Assembly: GCF_037975245.1 (NCBI RefSeq)
Contig: NC_092578.1
Span: 12,072,321-12,136,320, forward strand
From: Apostichopus japonicus
Lineage: Eukaryota; Echinodermata; Holothuroidea; Aspidochirotida; Stichopodidae
DNA length: 64,000 bases
Reading direction: 5' to 3'
Shown here: one piece after another, positions 10,741 through 21,584 of the stretch
Numbering within the stretch: the stretch's first letter is position 1
Layout: each line of letters opens with the position of its first letter
Position numbers and translations under genes: made by a program
Notes under the pieces: generated by a model
Database searches by the model: none
Seen by the model: the letters and a program-made list of their open reading frames with translations, nothing else
What the model was told of the DNA's origin: nothing

Positions 10741-11374
10741 CAGGGGCGTAGCGAGCGGGGGGGTGTTGGGGGTGTCACACCCCCCCAATAATTTGGTCGC
10801 TGTCGGCAAATTTTGGGTCTGTCGGCAAAAGGAGAAAAGGTGAAGAGAGCGGAAGGGGAAGAAAGAAGGAAAGCTGAATAGAGAAAAGGAGAACGGGAGC
10901 TTCTTCCGTGCCAAATTTGACTTAAAATATGCACCAGATTGCATCTAAGGACGTTCAAAACTAAAAAATTTCCAAAGGGGAGGGGTAACCCCCTCCCCTT
11001 AGACCCCTCCCCCATTTCAGTCACCACTTCCAGATCCGTCGACAAATCAAATTTGACTTAAAATATGCACGAGATTGCATCTAAGGACGTTTCAAAACTA
11101 AAAAATTTCCAAAGGGGAGGGGTAGACCCCCTCCCCTTAGACCCCTCCCCCATTTCAGTCACCACTTCCAGATCCGTCGACAAATCAAATTTGACTTAAA
11201 ATATGCACGAGATTGCATCTAAGGACGTTTCAAAACTAAAAAATTGCCAAAGGGGAGGGGGACACCCCCTCCCCTTAGACCCCTCCCCCATTTCAGTCAC
11301 CACTTCCAGATCCGTCGGCAAATCAAATTCTCCACTGCCCCCCCCCCCAACAAAAAAACCTTCGCTACGCCCTG
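10741..11374. mobile_element. hAT-type MITE with perfect 8-bp target duplication
   Basis: The left end CAGGGGCGTAGCGA and the right end TCGCTACGCCCTG are inverted. They are flanked by the perfect 8-bp duplication TCCACAGA (10733-10740 and 11375-11382). Inside is a tandem array of about 136-bp units. Open frames across it are repeat artefacts. Confidence 0.9.
10913..11325. repeat. About 136-bp tandem repeat, three copies, inside the hAT MITE
   Basis: Units beginning 'aaatttgacttaaaatatgc' start at 10913, 11049 and 11187. Each contains 'gattgcatctaaggacgtt', a G/C foldback 'aggggaggg...ccctcccct' and 'cagatccgtcg'. Copies differ by a few bases. Confidence 0.9.
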
Positions 11375-11382
11375 TCCACAGA

Positions 11383-12080
11383 CTCAATTATATCATCCAT
11401 GATTCTCGTGAATTGAGACAGTATAATTATAATGAAGCAAATTTCTAAAATCGTATTTGATCGCCGTTTAATGTGCTTTGCCTTTAAAGCAGCAATTTGC
11501 GTTGATTCTCGAAATTTTCCAATACTAGGATACTATACCAATGACGTAAACTAAGCTAACTGTAAAAGTTTCAACTCAAACTATTCCCGAAAAGTGAAAA
11601 AATATTACATTTTCTGGTTTTCGTATTTTGAATCTTTGACTTCGATAGACTCCTCCCACTAAATGAACCTTGTGAATATGTATAACGGAAAAGGTACTTT
11701 GAATAGCAAGGTAAACAGTAAACAAAAATCAGCTGAGGAGATGTACGTATTGCGCGAAGGGACAGTTACGGCATATCTCATTGCATACGATGCCCTAAAA
11801 ACCCAAGAAAATTCGCCGCTCCGTGAAAATAAAACCTGCTTTGTAGCATGGATACATAAGAGAGAAAGTGATTGAACCAGCAAGAACTCGATCGGTACGT
11901 AACATTCTCTAGAACGATATTGTATCACTCTACTCGGTGTTACCGTGATAGGCTAGTTTCTGTAGTACAATCAGACCCATTAGTGTGTGGTTAGGCCTGA
12001 ATAACGTTATGTACACGCTGTGAATTGTGCACTAAAAGCAATGTATCCATGAGTGTAGCGCAATGGAGGCCGTTAGTTTC
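11383..12080. other. No gene recognised
   Basis: Frames at 11663-11875 (+) and 11659-11928 (-) overlap each other and show no known motif. I treat both as chance. Confidence 0.35.
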
Positions 12081-12645
12081 CGGATCCGTTAGTTTCCTCC
12101 CTTGAAAAACGTTAGCTTCCTCCTCTAACAACATGGGAGAAAATAACGTTTTTCAGGAGAGGAAAGTAACGTTTCTCATAAGGGAATGCAATAAGGCATA
12201 CTGGCTAGGCCATGTGGAGATTTAGGTAACTGCTCTGTAGCAAGTGCTTTGCAAAACTGTAGTAATTGCAATTGATGATTTAGGCGATTTTTATGATTAT
12301 GTGTGAGTGTAGTAAGTAACCTTTTTATTTTAAGTTTCATTCAACAAGCATATTAGTTTCCTAACCTGAATGCGATACTTTACTACCTTGATGTTGGGGA
12401 GGAAAGTAACGTTTTTAGGAGAGGAAACTAACATTTTCAGGGGAGGAACTAACAGGTCTAGAAACTGAAACCTAGGGCAACATGCAATGTCTGCTGTTCT
12501 ATAAATGTTATAGTAAAGTGTACAACCATTCCATGAAAGTGATATATAGCATGTAGTCATATGTCACCAGTAAATGAGAGCAATACATTTTAGCAGCTGA
12601 TCCAAAGACACGTTTATAATTTGTAACCTTTTGCTACCTTCTTAG

Positions 12646-12803
12646 CAACCATCTGGTGAGGAAACACCATGGAGGGCTGGCAGAAGTAGAGGACGGAGAG
12701 GTTAGCTCAGGTAACACCAGACAAAGGGACAACCCGGCTAACAGCAGCTGCAACTAGGAGGCAGGTAGAAGAACGCCAACAGGAGCGAATGGGAAATATA
12801 AGG
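12646..12803 (+). CDS. Coding-like exon remnant, unidentified
   Basis: A pyrimidine-rich acceptor ('ttttgctaccttcttag', cut after 12645) and a donor (AGG|GTACGT after 12803) bound a 158-bp stretch. The first third reads 'QPSGEETPWRAGRSRGRR'. After a one-base shift the rest reads 'RLAQVTPDKGTTRLTAAATR' and continues through 'QVEERQQERMGNIR'. The frame break suggests a decayed transposon ORF, or a splice choice I have wrong. No family recognised. Confidence 0.3.
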
Positions 12804-13239
12804 GTACGTTTCTATATGCATAATTGTGGGATTGGTGCAGAGTAACAGCTGGTAATTCTTTAAACATTAAACTCAGTGTAATAGCACAATGGCTTGCTCA
12901 ATTAAAAAATACTAGCAACATAAGTAGCTGGCTAGATTGTCATACTGAAAATAGTTATTTTACAGTGACATCAATTATCAAAGGGTTATATTAGCTAATC
13001 CTTTTTGGAAGCAAAATACAGTTTGTCTGAAATCAAGTTTTGAAAAACAGAGCACTTTGTAGTACTTGGTGTAGTGTTCAAACAATATATGTTATGTCTA
13101 TCTTCTTATATCACATGTATATTAAACACTCAAAGCGACAATCAATCAGTGCTGTCTATCATGAAAAGCAATGATATTGTAACTTAAACAAAATAAATGA
13201 CTCTTTTTTTTTTTTCTTCACTTTTCTTCTTAGGCAATG

Positions 13240-13880
13240 GTTGGTTGCTTGCAACCCATCCGGCACTCTTTTTTGATATATGTACACACAACATCTCAAG
13301 AAGTAAAAGTTGCTTGAATTCAAACTTGGTATATGTAGTCTTTATTGTTCCTTATTGATCCTTATTGTTTTTCATCGAGTTCAAAGGTCATTTGAGGTCA
13401 ACATTTGAAATCTGTGTTAAAACAGTATCTCAAGAAGTGTTAGTTGGTTGGACATCCAACTTGCTATGTAGATAGCACTTGGTAAGTAGATGAACCCAAT
13501 TGTTTTTCATGGAGGTAAAAGGTCATTTAGGTCAACAAATGTTCAACTCTTGAAACCTAAACAATATCAAGAAGTGAAAGTTGGTTGAACTTCAAACTTG
13601 CTATATAGGTGGCCCATGGTGAATAGGTAATACATTTTGTTAATCATGAAGGTCATTTTGAGGACAATAGTTTATATCCCGAGAAGTGAAAGTTGGTTTC
13701 ATGGCAAATGTTGATAACACTCGGTGGGTAGATAATCCCGTTGTTATGCTTACGGCCATTAGTGCTAATGCCATATCTCAAGAAGAGAAGTTGGTTAACT
13801 GTTACATTTTAATAAGTAGCCCTTGGAGAGTATTTGATTGCTATTGTTTTCCATAGGTCAAAGTTATCTTGGGTCAAAGA
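13240..13880. repeat. Tandem array of about 115-bp 'caagaagtgaaagttggttg' units
   Basis: Five to six diverged units carry 'atctcaagaagtgaaagttggttgaa', 'cttgctatat', 'tttttcatggaggt' and 'aaaggtcatttgaggtcaa'. The last part is the dispersed TGACCT-type module in inverted orientation. Confidence 0.7.
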
Positions 13881-14454
13881 TAGTCTCTATTTCCTTGACT
13901 TTATCATTCACTTGTATTCAGTTCTGTATTTCTTGATCAGTTGTATTACTTGACAAATATAGACTTGTTTACACTATCATCTAAGATTGTAGACATGTTA
14001 TTAATATTACATTTTCTTTTTGTGAAAGACATAATCATGGTTTTCTCTATTTGTCTGTGTTCTTTGACTTTACCGTTCAGGGCTTTGAATAAACACACAG
14101 TTTCTTTCACTGCTGTTCTTAATTCAATCTGCAAAATCTTCCAATTTAATGTGCTAATTTATTCTGAAACATGGACATTAATAAGCTTCAATACACATAA
14201 CAAGTTCAATTAAGTGCTCCTTTTTTAGTGATGAATGTGCTAAGAATACGTCTGCTGATCTTTACAACAACAAAAATTTAAAACAAGGAATAGTTCTTCG
14301 AGTCCAAACCTGACTCCAAACTAGTACATGCATTATGTTTTAGATCAATTGGCTGCGCATGACTAATGATTTTGAGAAAAGAAGCCCCCCCCCACCCCTA
14401 CTTCTTTTTAAATTACTGCAAAGTTGTAGGAGACATGCAGGTTTCAATCACTCC

Positions 14455-14727
14455 AACCTCCCGCCCCCCCCCCCACCCCAAAATAATATTACTTGCTGAA
14501 GCGAGGAAGATTTATAGATTTGACTTATTATAAAGTAGAACTAGGCCCCATCCTGCTCTGATGGCTTGCAACAAGCTGTGCAACAACTCCATTCCCACCC
14601 CCCCCCCCCACCAAAAAAAAATGATATCACTTGCTGATGCAAGGAAGACTAATAGATTAGACTCATTACAAAGTAGAGCTTGGTCCCATCCTGCTCTGAT
14701 GGCTTGCAAGAAGCTGTAAAAGAAGCT
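14455..14727. repeat. Tandem duplication, about 135-bp unit
   Basis: Two units each contain a C tract, 'tacttgctgaagcgaggaag', 'aaagtagaactaggccccat' and 'cctgctctgatggcttgcaa'. Confidence 0.8.
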
Positions 14728-14735
14728 GATGGAGG

Positions 14736-14934
14736 TTAGCTCAGGCGAATTGTACCAGAGATGTGCCTTGGGTCATCCTCAGCAAGAACAACACCTCCTA
14801 GTTGAGAATTGACATCATCAAGCCTCCGTCTAATTATGTCCTTCATCAGTTGCGGAATGTGCTTGTAACTATTCTTTTCCATAACAGGAACACAGGTCCA
14901 TCTGTCTGCAGACTTTGAGAAATTTCTTGTAAAC
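14736..14934 (-). CDS. Terminal coding exon of an unidentified gene or transposon ORF
   Basis: On the minus strand an acceptor ('ctactttcag') precedes 66 uninterrupted codons ending at TAA (14738-14736). The translation begins 'FTRNFSKSADRWTCVPVMEK', continues 'NSYKHIPQLMKDIIRRRLDD' and ends 'HISGTIRLS'. Codon use and the lack of stops in AT-rich DNA support real coding. The exon lies inside the motif-bounded block 12082-15355, so it is plausibly the 3' exon of a transposon-encoded protein. I cannot name the family. Confidence 0.5.
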
Positions 14935-15360
14935 CTGAAAGTAGAATCACAAAAAATAAACTATCAGGGAGGAAAGTAATGTTTCTCAGGGGAGGAATTC
15001 AAGCAAGAAGACATTTGGCTAGGCTACGTAGAAAGAGTTAGGTACTGAAGTAATTGTAATTTTAGATTTACGAGAGAAAATAACGATTTCAATGAAAGAA
15101 ACATTTTTCAAGGGAGGCAAATTGGCTAGGCTGTATGGGAAGAGTTATTTGTAGTAAAGGTAGAAAGAAAAATTCCTACAGTTATTGCACTTAGGACCTA
15201 GGCCTACTAAATTTATTCTTTCCACAAAGCCTAGCCAATATGCTTTCATCAGCTTCCTGGAAAAACGATAATTTCCTCCCCATGATTTAGGAGGTAAGAA
15301 ACGTTTTTAGGGGAGGAAACAAACGTTATTTAGGGCAGGAAACTAACGGGAACCGCCTGA

Positions 15361-16039
15361 ACATAGGCCTCATGATTTAGGCTACAGCAAACAAAATCAC
15401 TGCCATCATACATAGCCCATGCCTTGTAAGGTCTAGTGTAAAGTATCTATGCGTGAACGTTAGTTATCAAGAACGTAGACTTGTTGCAATTTGATAAGAC
15501 TATGACTGTGAAGAAAGAGTAAGAAAAGTAAGAGCGTTTAGCCTTACTGGCCTTGGTAGTGCTAGTAAATAGTAGGCTAAGTACCCTATACTAGTACTAC
15601 AGACTTAGTATAGGCCCTACTACTGGCCTAGGCTAAACTACACACTGTAGTAATAATAGTGGAGGCAGAGGTTCGTTCTCAGTTTCTCTCATCGATAATG
15701 AGAAGTAACGTTAAATCATGTAAACAAAAAATGTAACGAACAAATCTATTCTTTGCTCACCTGTCGAGTAGAAATCGAGCGACTTCTCGCTCGATTCACT
15801 CGCTCGAGAGCGAATCACTCTTCAGATGTAAATTCCTCTTCACTTCGCTCCATCTTTCCCATTGTTACTTAGTGTACATTCGTACGCACATGTATTATAC
15901 TGTATACGTTCCAGTACGTACGTTCAAATGCCAAAACAATTTTCACGGTCTTCTAAATATTCATACACACAGCTATTAAGTATTATTACAGCCAATCCTC
16001 AGTGAATATCACACACTTCAAATTAATAATATAGTATGC
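15361..16039. other. No gene recognised
   Basis: Contains a short TCGAGCGA-rich palindromic patch near 15770-15815 and nothing else notable. Confidence 0.4.
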
Positions 16040-16447
16040 TACCGGTACCCGTTGATTACAAAGTACCGTACCCCTAGGAATATCAAAGTTGATACCGAAG
16101 CCCCGCCCCTAGTGGTTCTTAATGAGTTTGTACTGAATATTAATACGCGTATGCAGACGCCACATATGAATATACATACGCGTATGCAGACGCCACTTTT
16201 TTTGAACATAACATTATTAGTACATGATCGTATTTGTTTTGATGTACATCGTACGTTTGTAGTACATGATCGTATATGTTTAGAACATGATCGTATACTT
16301 TTAGTACATGATCGTATATGTTTGGTACATGATCGTAAATTTTTAGTACATGGTCGTGTATTTTTAGTACATGATCGTATAAAATTAGATCATCATTAAC
16401 ATCATCATATGTTGTGGTCCTTTTCGCGTTCCATAAAGACGAACTTA
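16040..16447 (+). repeat. Interspersed element with internal 'tacatgatcgta' tandem units (copy 2)
   Basis: Inverted relative to 9217-9590, with the same outer edges. The core (16215-16390) has eight or nine units of about 20 bp containing 'gtacatgatcgtat'. Arrays of TACATGATCGTA, nearly self-complementary, could fold into hairpins. Confidence 0.75.
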
Positions 16448-16479
16448 CATGGGAAGGTGATGACCTGCGCGTTACACTA

Positions 16480-16745
16480 AGTTCATGCTGGTTTGAACTC
16501 ACTCTTTGATGATTACAATAACCCTGTAAACATTGGTGTAAGTCAAAGTTCTTTTTCAGGCCAACAGGCTTGAGAATCTTGCAATAGTTTGTGGAGGTCA
16601 AAGCTCATCTGAGGTCAACCCAATTGAGGGAACTCTTCGTACTCTGTAGGAGTTTCACATAAGTGAGTACAGGGATCCTACTTTGTCATCTGAAGGTCAA
16701 AGTTCACCTGAGGTCAACACAAGTGAGGGAACTCTTCCTACTTAT
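16480..16745. repeat. Tandem repeat, about 120-bp unit, two copies
   Basis: Units share 'aaggtcaaagttcacctgaggtcaac', 'caagtgagggaactcttcctac' type blocks and 'gtttcac/gtttcat'. Confidence 0.65.
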
Positions 16746-17200
16746 TACGAAGTTTCATCTTGAAATTTCTATTGGGAAATTTGGAAATTTTATCTCGAAA
16801 TTGGGAAGTCGCATCTCAAATTTTGACATTGTAAAACCCGATTGTTGACGTTTTATCTCGAACAATCTACGTTTCGCTAAAAATTCTAACATTGATTTTC
16901 GTATTTTGTGTCATATATTCCGATATTTTGAGGTTTCATCTGAACGATTTCAAAATTGTGACGTTTTATCACAATTTTGTTTAAAACTTTTATGTCAAAT
17001 GTTGATCCTTTTATTTGTCTGCCGCTTGATCTCTATAACTATCGGCCCTTTATTACGAAATTTCAACACTGCATCTCAACATTTGACGTTTTTACCCGAA
17101 ATCTGAACACTTTACATCTTGAAAATTTGACATTTCATATCGAAGGTAATTTGTGTAATATCGATAATAAAAATGAGAAATTCGACGTATTATGAGAGTG
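16745..17200. repeat. Degenerate minisatellite built on 'ttgacgttttatctcgaaa'
   Basis: About 18-25-bp units alternate 'atctcgaaattttgacgtt' type sequence. The inverse-orientation counterpart is at 26255-26545. The unit theme also resembles the array at 39369-40307. Confidence 0.65.
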
Positions 17201-17399
17201 AAAATGGCTCATTTGACTGTTCTAATGTCCGTAATGTGGTGTAATCATCCATGGTGGTTGGGCTAGAAGTTTGTTGGGACAAACGGATCATGGTTGAACA
17301 AAAACACCAGCACCTCCTCTCCATGCCTACAGTTGTCGAACCTTAATTTCTGTCCCAAACTCGAAATCTAATGGCAATTTTAAAATACATTTACTTGCG

Positions 17400-17700
17400 A
17401 TGAAGCATTCATCTATAGGATAAAGATAGCTCTAATTTCTGTACGAGATAATTCGAACAGGAATTGAAGTTATTTTGAAAAGGAATTAAATATATCTCTA
17501 GTTCGAAATAGAGATATCTGTAAACCTATTAAGAATTACTTTAATCCCTATTAATGACTCATTTTTTCATTCAAAGATAAGTTCAATTCTGTTAATTTAC
17601 GGATACCTCGAAGTTATTTAGGGATAGGTCTATCTCTAATTCATTTGTGGATATCTTTCAGTAATTGAAGACATCTTCAATTAATTTCGGAGTAAAATTC
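17400..17700. repeat. Degenerate self-complementary repeat ('agagatatctctaattc')
   Basis: Repeated 'atctctaattc', 'gaaatagagatatct' and 'ttgaagttatttt' blocks occur in both orientations. No coding. Confidence 0.5.
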
Positions 17701-18003
17701 AATTGCTTGCCACACGGACGCCATTCTTTATGAATTCTTTTATGAATTTATGAATAGGCTACCTTCAACAGTTGGTTCTGTTTTGATTGTAACATTTCTC
17801 GACAAACAAATGATTGAGCACAAAATCTTTTACTATATATTAAATTATGAATGGATTACTAGGCTTCCCAAAAGCCGTATCGAGGCGTGTGTTACACGCC
17901 TTTCACATTTAGTGCCCCTATATGCAGTGGCGTAGCTAGGATTTTTTGAGTGGGGGGGCCATGGGGGGGCTGTTCTTTCTTGTGGGGGGGGGGGCCGGAG
18001 GTT

Positions 18004-18045
18004 ACTATCTGAGCGGAGCGCCACCTTGGTTGGCGCGGAGCGTAC
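18004..18045 (+). repeat. Conserved hairpin module, copy 1
   Basis: Starts ACTATCT(A/G)AGCGGAGCGCCACC and ends GGTTGGCGCGGAGCGTAC. The inner GCGCCA and TGGCGC pair. Followed by a 'cagatcgcaggagatggcac' block. Other copies: 18289, 19204, 24441(-), 27433, 30507(-) and a broken one near 34426-34493(-). Confidence 0.85.
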
Positions 18046-18288
18046 AGAGAAAATTTGAGATTTCAGCACCCCCCAGATCGCAGGAGATGGCACCTGTGAG
18101 GCAAAATAGCAACCAAAAAGATGTGCAACTTTGGTGACAGAAATGCAAAAAAAAAATTTCTCTTTCATGCTGACTGGCCTTGTCAACTCAGCCAGACTTT
18201 TAACTTGAGTGAAGTTGACATCAAAGGCGTACGGGACCATTTCAGTTTGGGGGGGGCAGAACTTTTTGTGCCCGAAAGTTCCCGTGAC

Positions 18289-18331
18289 ACTATCTAAGCG
18301 GAGCGCCACCATCGGTTGGCGCGTAGCGAAC
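18289..18331 (+). repeat. Conserved hairpin module, copy 2
   Basis: Same module with GCGTAGCGAAC at the 3' edge, followed near 18367 by GCCGGAAACGGC, a 4-bp stem closing a GAAA loop. Confidence 0.85.
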
Positions 18332-18788
18332 AAGAAAATTTTTGGCACACAATGCCTCTCAGATTGCCGGAAACGGCACTTCTGAGGCCTTGCAAGTTGC
18401 ATCTAAACATTCTTTATTTATAATCTCACGTTTTAGAAATTTACAGTTCCCCAAAAATTTGGTAAATTAGAAGAAGAAAAAATGGTAACATCACTTTGAA
18501 GGGGAAAAATGGGACAGTATATTTTTTAAGCTGCTATATTTAGTTACTTTATTTATTATTTTAACACAGTACTCAGCTACCTCCAGAAAAACATTGTTCA
18601 ACGACACGTAGGCGGGATAATGTCGCTGTGTCGGGTGAGACTGCAATTTGTCTCACCAAAAAGTATAAAATATAACAAAGAATATGATAAACCTGTACTT
18701 CTAGGCTTGTAGACACTCCCCCCCCCCCCCCACCATCCATGAAAAAGAAAATGTTTCTTTTATACACTCATGTCGGGGATATCCAGGT

Positions 18789-19442
18789 CAAGGGCGGCGG
18801 AAGCACTTTTAATCTGGGGGGCACCGACATCAAAGGGCACTTTGCAGAAATTCGATTGGAATGATGCAGCGTTATATTCAGTACCCTTTATAACTCTTAT
18901 TGTATTATCTTATTTGTGTATACACATCACTCCATCAACGTCCCCCCCCCCCCCTCAAGGAAAATATGCATACTAGCACTGCAATATCCAATGCGCAAAT
19001 TGGGAAACAAGGAACAAGTTTTCTTTTGAGACAAAATGAGGTGAAATCATGCTAGTTGCTAATGTAGGAATCTTCCGAATTAGAGTTTTTTTTCTTGTTA
19101 ATATCTTAACAATTTTTTTCCATTCGAAAATGCTTTGAGTTTGACTCACAGAAATTCGTTAAAAGTCACGGGCTTAGCCAGGATTTGCAAAGTTGTATGC
19201 ACGGCTATCTGAGCGGAGCGCCACCATCGGTTGGCGCGGAGCGTACTTTTAGAAAATTTTTGGTTTTACAAACCCCTCAGATGGCCGGAAAAGGCCCTTC
19301 CCGAGTGTTCATTCTGGTTCCCTGGCCTCTTGCTAACTTGAGGCACCTCAATTTTTATGTAGAAAAAAGGCACATATCTAACCTGAGGAAAAGTGGGGGA
19401 GGGGCACGTGCCCCCTTTTTCCCCCCGGTTCCGCCGCCCTTG
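18789..19442. mobile_element. Nested hAT element, CAAGGGCGGCGG family (copy 1)
   Basis: Ends CAAGGGCGGCGGAA and TTCCGCCGCCCTTG are a perfect inverted pair. Flanks are ATCCAGGT (18781-18788) and GTCCAGGT (19443-19450), an 8-bp duplication with one mismatch. A sister copy lies at 28471-29210 with near-identical left 250 bp and right 60 bp. The middle here carries a hairpin module at 19204-19246. Non-coding. Confidence 0.88.
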
Positions 19443-19580
19443 GTCCAGGTATACAATTGACTAGTTAGAAGAAAAAAATTGATCGTGCAAAAAGCGTGGT
19501 AGCCCAGATGAACTGCGCTTACGGTGGTGTTACACGGAGATATTCGGGCATCATGATGCTAAATAAAGAAAATCATGGAA

Positions 19581-19581
19581 T

Positions 19582-19649
<68 letters not shown>

Positions 19650-19749
19650 TATGTTGATACTAGATGAGACTAGTGGAACACTAGTCTCATATAGTGGAAC
19701 ACTAGTCTCATATAGTGGAACACTAGTCTCATATATATATATATATATA

Positions 19750-19797
<48 letters not shown>
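19581..19797. repeat. (AT)n tracts enclosing a 21-bp triplicate palindrome
   Basis: TA-dinucleotide runs at about 19581-19650 and 19734-19797 enclose three tandem 21-bp copies of 'agtggaacactagtctcatat'. The first joins its left flank in a perfect palindrome, GAGACTAGTG-GAA-CACTAGTCTC. Confidence 0.9.
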
Positions 19798-19799
<2 letters not shown>

Positions 19800-19946
19800 C
19801 CAGAGGACAAGAAATTCGGGCAAAAGTCCTGAAAAATTCGGGCAGCCTAAGAGGAGAAAAAATATATATATATAGATATATTTTTCTCCTCTTAGGCTGC
19901 CCGAATTTTTCAGGACCTTTGCCCGAATTTCTTGTCCTCTGGAAAT
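19796..19946. repeat. 150-bp near-perfect palindrome
   Basis: Arms 19796-19861 and 19881-19946 are reverse complements with one mismatch, separated by an AT-rich centre of about 19 bp. Each arm contains two 'attcggg' motifs. Confidence 0.92.
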
Positions 19947-20642
19947 TTAGGGGGCAGTCTGCCCCCCCCCCCTGCACCCCCGCCTCGTATGCCTATGGTT
20001 GGCATCATTTGTTGTTTCAAGGTGTCAAGGCCTTTCTCCCAACTCAAACCCCTGTGGGCTACCGGTAGGTTGCAGGAAATGCCCACATGTGGACTTAAAT
20101 AGCATTAGAGGAAGGGGATGGAAGACTAACACGCATCGATGTTTCGGTAATGGTCCACATTGGTGGCTCGGTGCTAATTAGGCCATTTATTGGGTTTCTT
20201 GAGGCAGCTGTCATCAGAATCTGGGTTTTTGTGCCAATCGATGACCGATAACATGTATTGGTAGATATCGATATCGCGCAGCACATGCACAAGGTTCGTG
20301 GTGTATGGTCGCAACCGTCGCATCGACCATTGCCATGCCATGCTGTATGACCATTCTCATGATTACTACAGATATTGTATTATTCTTATTCTGACAGATG
20401 CAGACGAGAAAATTGTGTAACTCTATTTCCCAAATTATTGAACAAAAAATATTAGTGAATCCCACTGATGATTTTTTTTTTTTTTTTTTTACATTTTTTT
20501 TTTTTTACATTTTTTTTTTTACATTTTTTTTTACCCCATTCCCAGTGGGGGGGGGCCAGTGGGGGGCCAGTGGGGGGCCAGCCGATTTCATGAGGGGGCC
20601 CCGGCCCCCCAGGCCCCCCGTAGCTACGCCACTGCCTATATG

Positions 20643-21584
20643 CCTTTGCCTGTCTTGTCGGTTAATGAAATTTACAATTGGTGCCGAAGTTCTTGTGGTT
20701 GTTACTGCAAAATGCCAAAAGCTATTCTCAACAAGTATTCATGTTGGAATGAGAATTAATTCCTGCCGTACCCACGAAACATATCATAGGCCAAGAGCTA
20801 TAGTGATAGAAATGGAATGTTTGACCCCTTCAAGTGATTTAGGCCATCTGAGTCTGGAGAGTGGCCCGAGTAAAAGGGGGACCCCTCCACACGATCGTCA
20901 GTCGGGGGAAATGGTTCATTCGGGGTAATTTTTTTGTTTTTGCATTCAGCGGTGGAAGATTCAAACCACAACTGTGGATGTACCCTCACCCATCCCTTTT
21001 TCCAACCTCATAAGCCTACACCAGTACTTATTAGAAAACACCTAAGTTACAGTCTAAATATGCCTCAGAATGAACCGTTTGTCGTCTAACAGTATTCGTT
21101 GGGGAGGACCCTAAAGTAATATATAAGATAAGGCTGGAATTGACACAGGGCAGCACCCGCTCCATATAAAATCCTTTGTTCGCGGCTGGTCAACCCATAC
21201 TGGTTCAGGCCCCTATACCTTAATCAGTCGCTGAAAATTTCGAATTTATTATTATTTTTGGCGCAAACTTCCGTTCAGGGCTAGTCATGTAGAGCTAAAT
21301 TCTAGGCTAGTTCAAATATGCCTAGAAATGCATCATTTGACTTCAAGTTTATTTTTTCTGGAGGTGAACCCTCAAACCCTTATACATGGGTATCTTCTTT
21401 GATGGCCCCATGAAGTTTAGCAACCTCCTTTGTAAAATTCTTCATTCTTTCCTGGCCCTTCCATAACCATTCAGTTTCCTACCTTAATCTGTGTCGCTAG
21501 CCCAGACCCCTCTAAAAAGTCCCCAACACACACCCCTCCTCCATACGGTTGAAATTTAGCCAAAAGTAACACACCAGTATTTTA
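20643..21584. other. No gene recognised
   Basis: No exon or structured repeat is evident. Short open frames here overlap one another and carry no motif. Confidence 0.4.

Larger units (their letters stand above)
12082..15355. mobile_element. Putative 3.3-kb element bounded by inverted arrays of a GGGGAGGAAACTAACG motif
   Basis: The left edge (12082-12185) has several copies of 'cgttagtttcctccc' mixed with its complement. The right edge (15265-15352) has 'ggggaggaaacaaacgtt' and 'ggcaggaaactaacggg'. The outermost copies are inverted (ccgttagtttcctNcc at both ends). Extra copies lie at 12396-12462, 14968-15000 and 15070-15120. This clustering of subterminal motif copies resembles transposase-binding arrays. 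It encloses two coding-like exons. No target-site duplication was found, so the family is unassigned. Confidence 0.45.
17925..20634. mobile_element. 2.7-kb composite hAT element with perfect 8-bp target duplication
   Basis: The left end CAGTGGCGTAGCTAGG and the right end (reverse complement CAGTGGCGTAGCTACG) are inverted. They are flanked by the perfect duplication CCTATATG (17917-17924 and 20635-20642). A second hAT (18789-19442) is nested inside, along with (AT)n tracts, a 150-bp palindrome and T-rich DNA. Hairpin modules occur at 18004-18045 and 18289-18331. The interior from 20000 to 20400 is unique-looking sequence that I do not recognise. No intact transposase is visible, so mobility would need one supplied in trans. 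Confidence 0.85.

Noticed and set aside
10672-11448. Several overlapping frames of 63-120 codons
   Set aside because: All are made by the 136-bp tandem repeat and G/C tracts of the hAT MITE.
16052-16601. Open frames of 115 and 153 codons with HDRI/YDHVL repeats
   Set aside because: They follow the about 20-bp tandem units and appear on both strands over the same DNA.
17845-18402. 185-codon minus-strand frame
   Set aside because: It covers two copies of the hairpin module and crosses the hAT boundary at 17925, so it cannot be a host gene. No transposase motif is present.
19581-19977. Tyr-Ile-rich frames of 74-82 codons
   Set aside because: They are translations of (AT)n and of the adjacent palindrome.
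20398-20928. 176-codon plus-strand frame
   Set aside because: It crosses poly-T, a G/C foldback and the right terminus and target duplication of the composite hAT.
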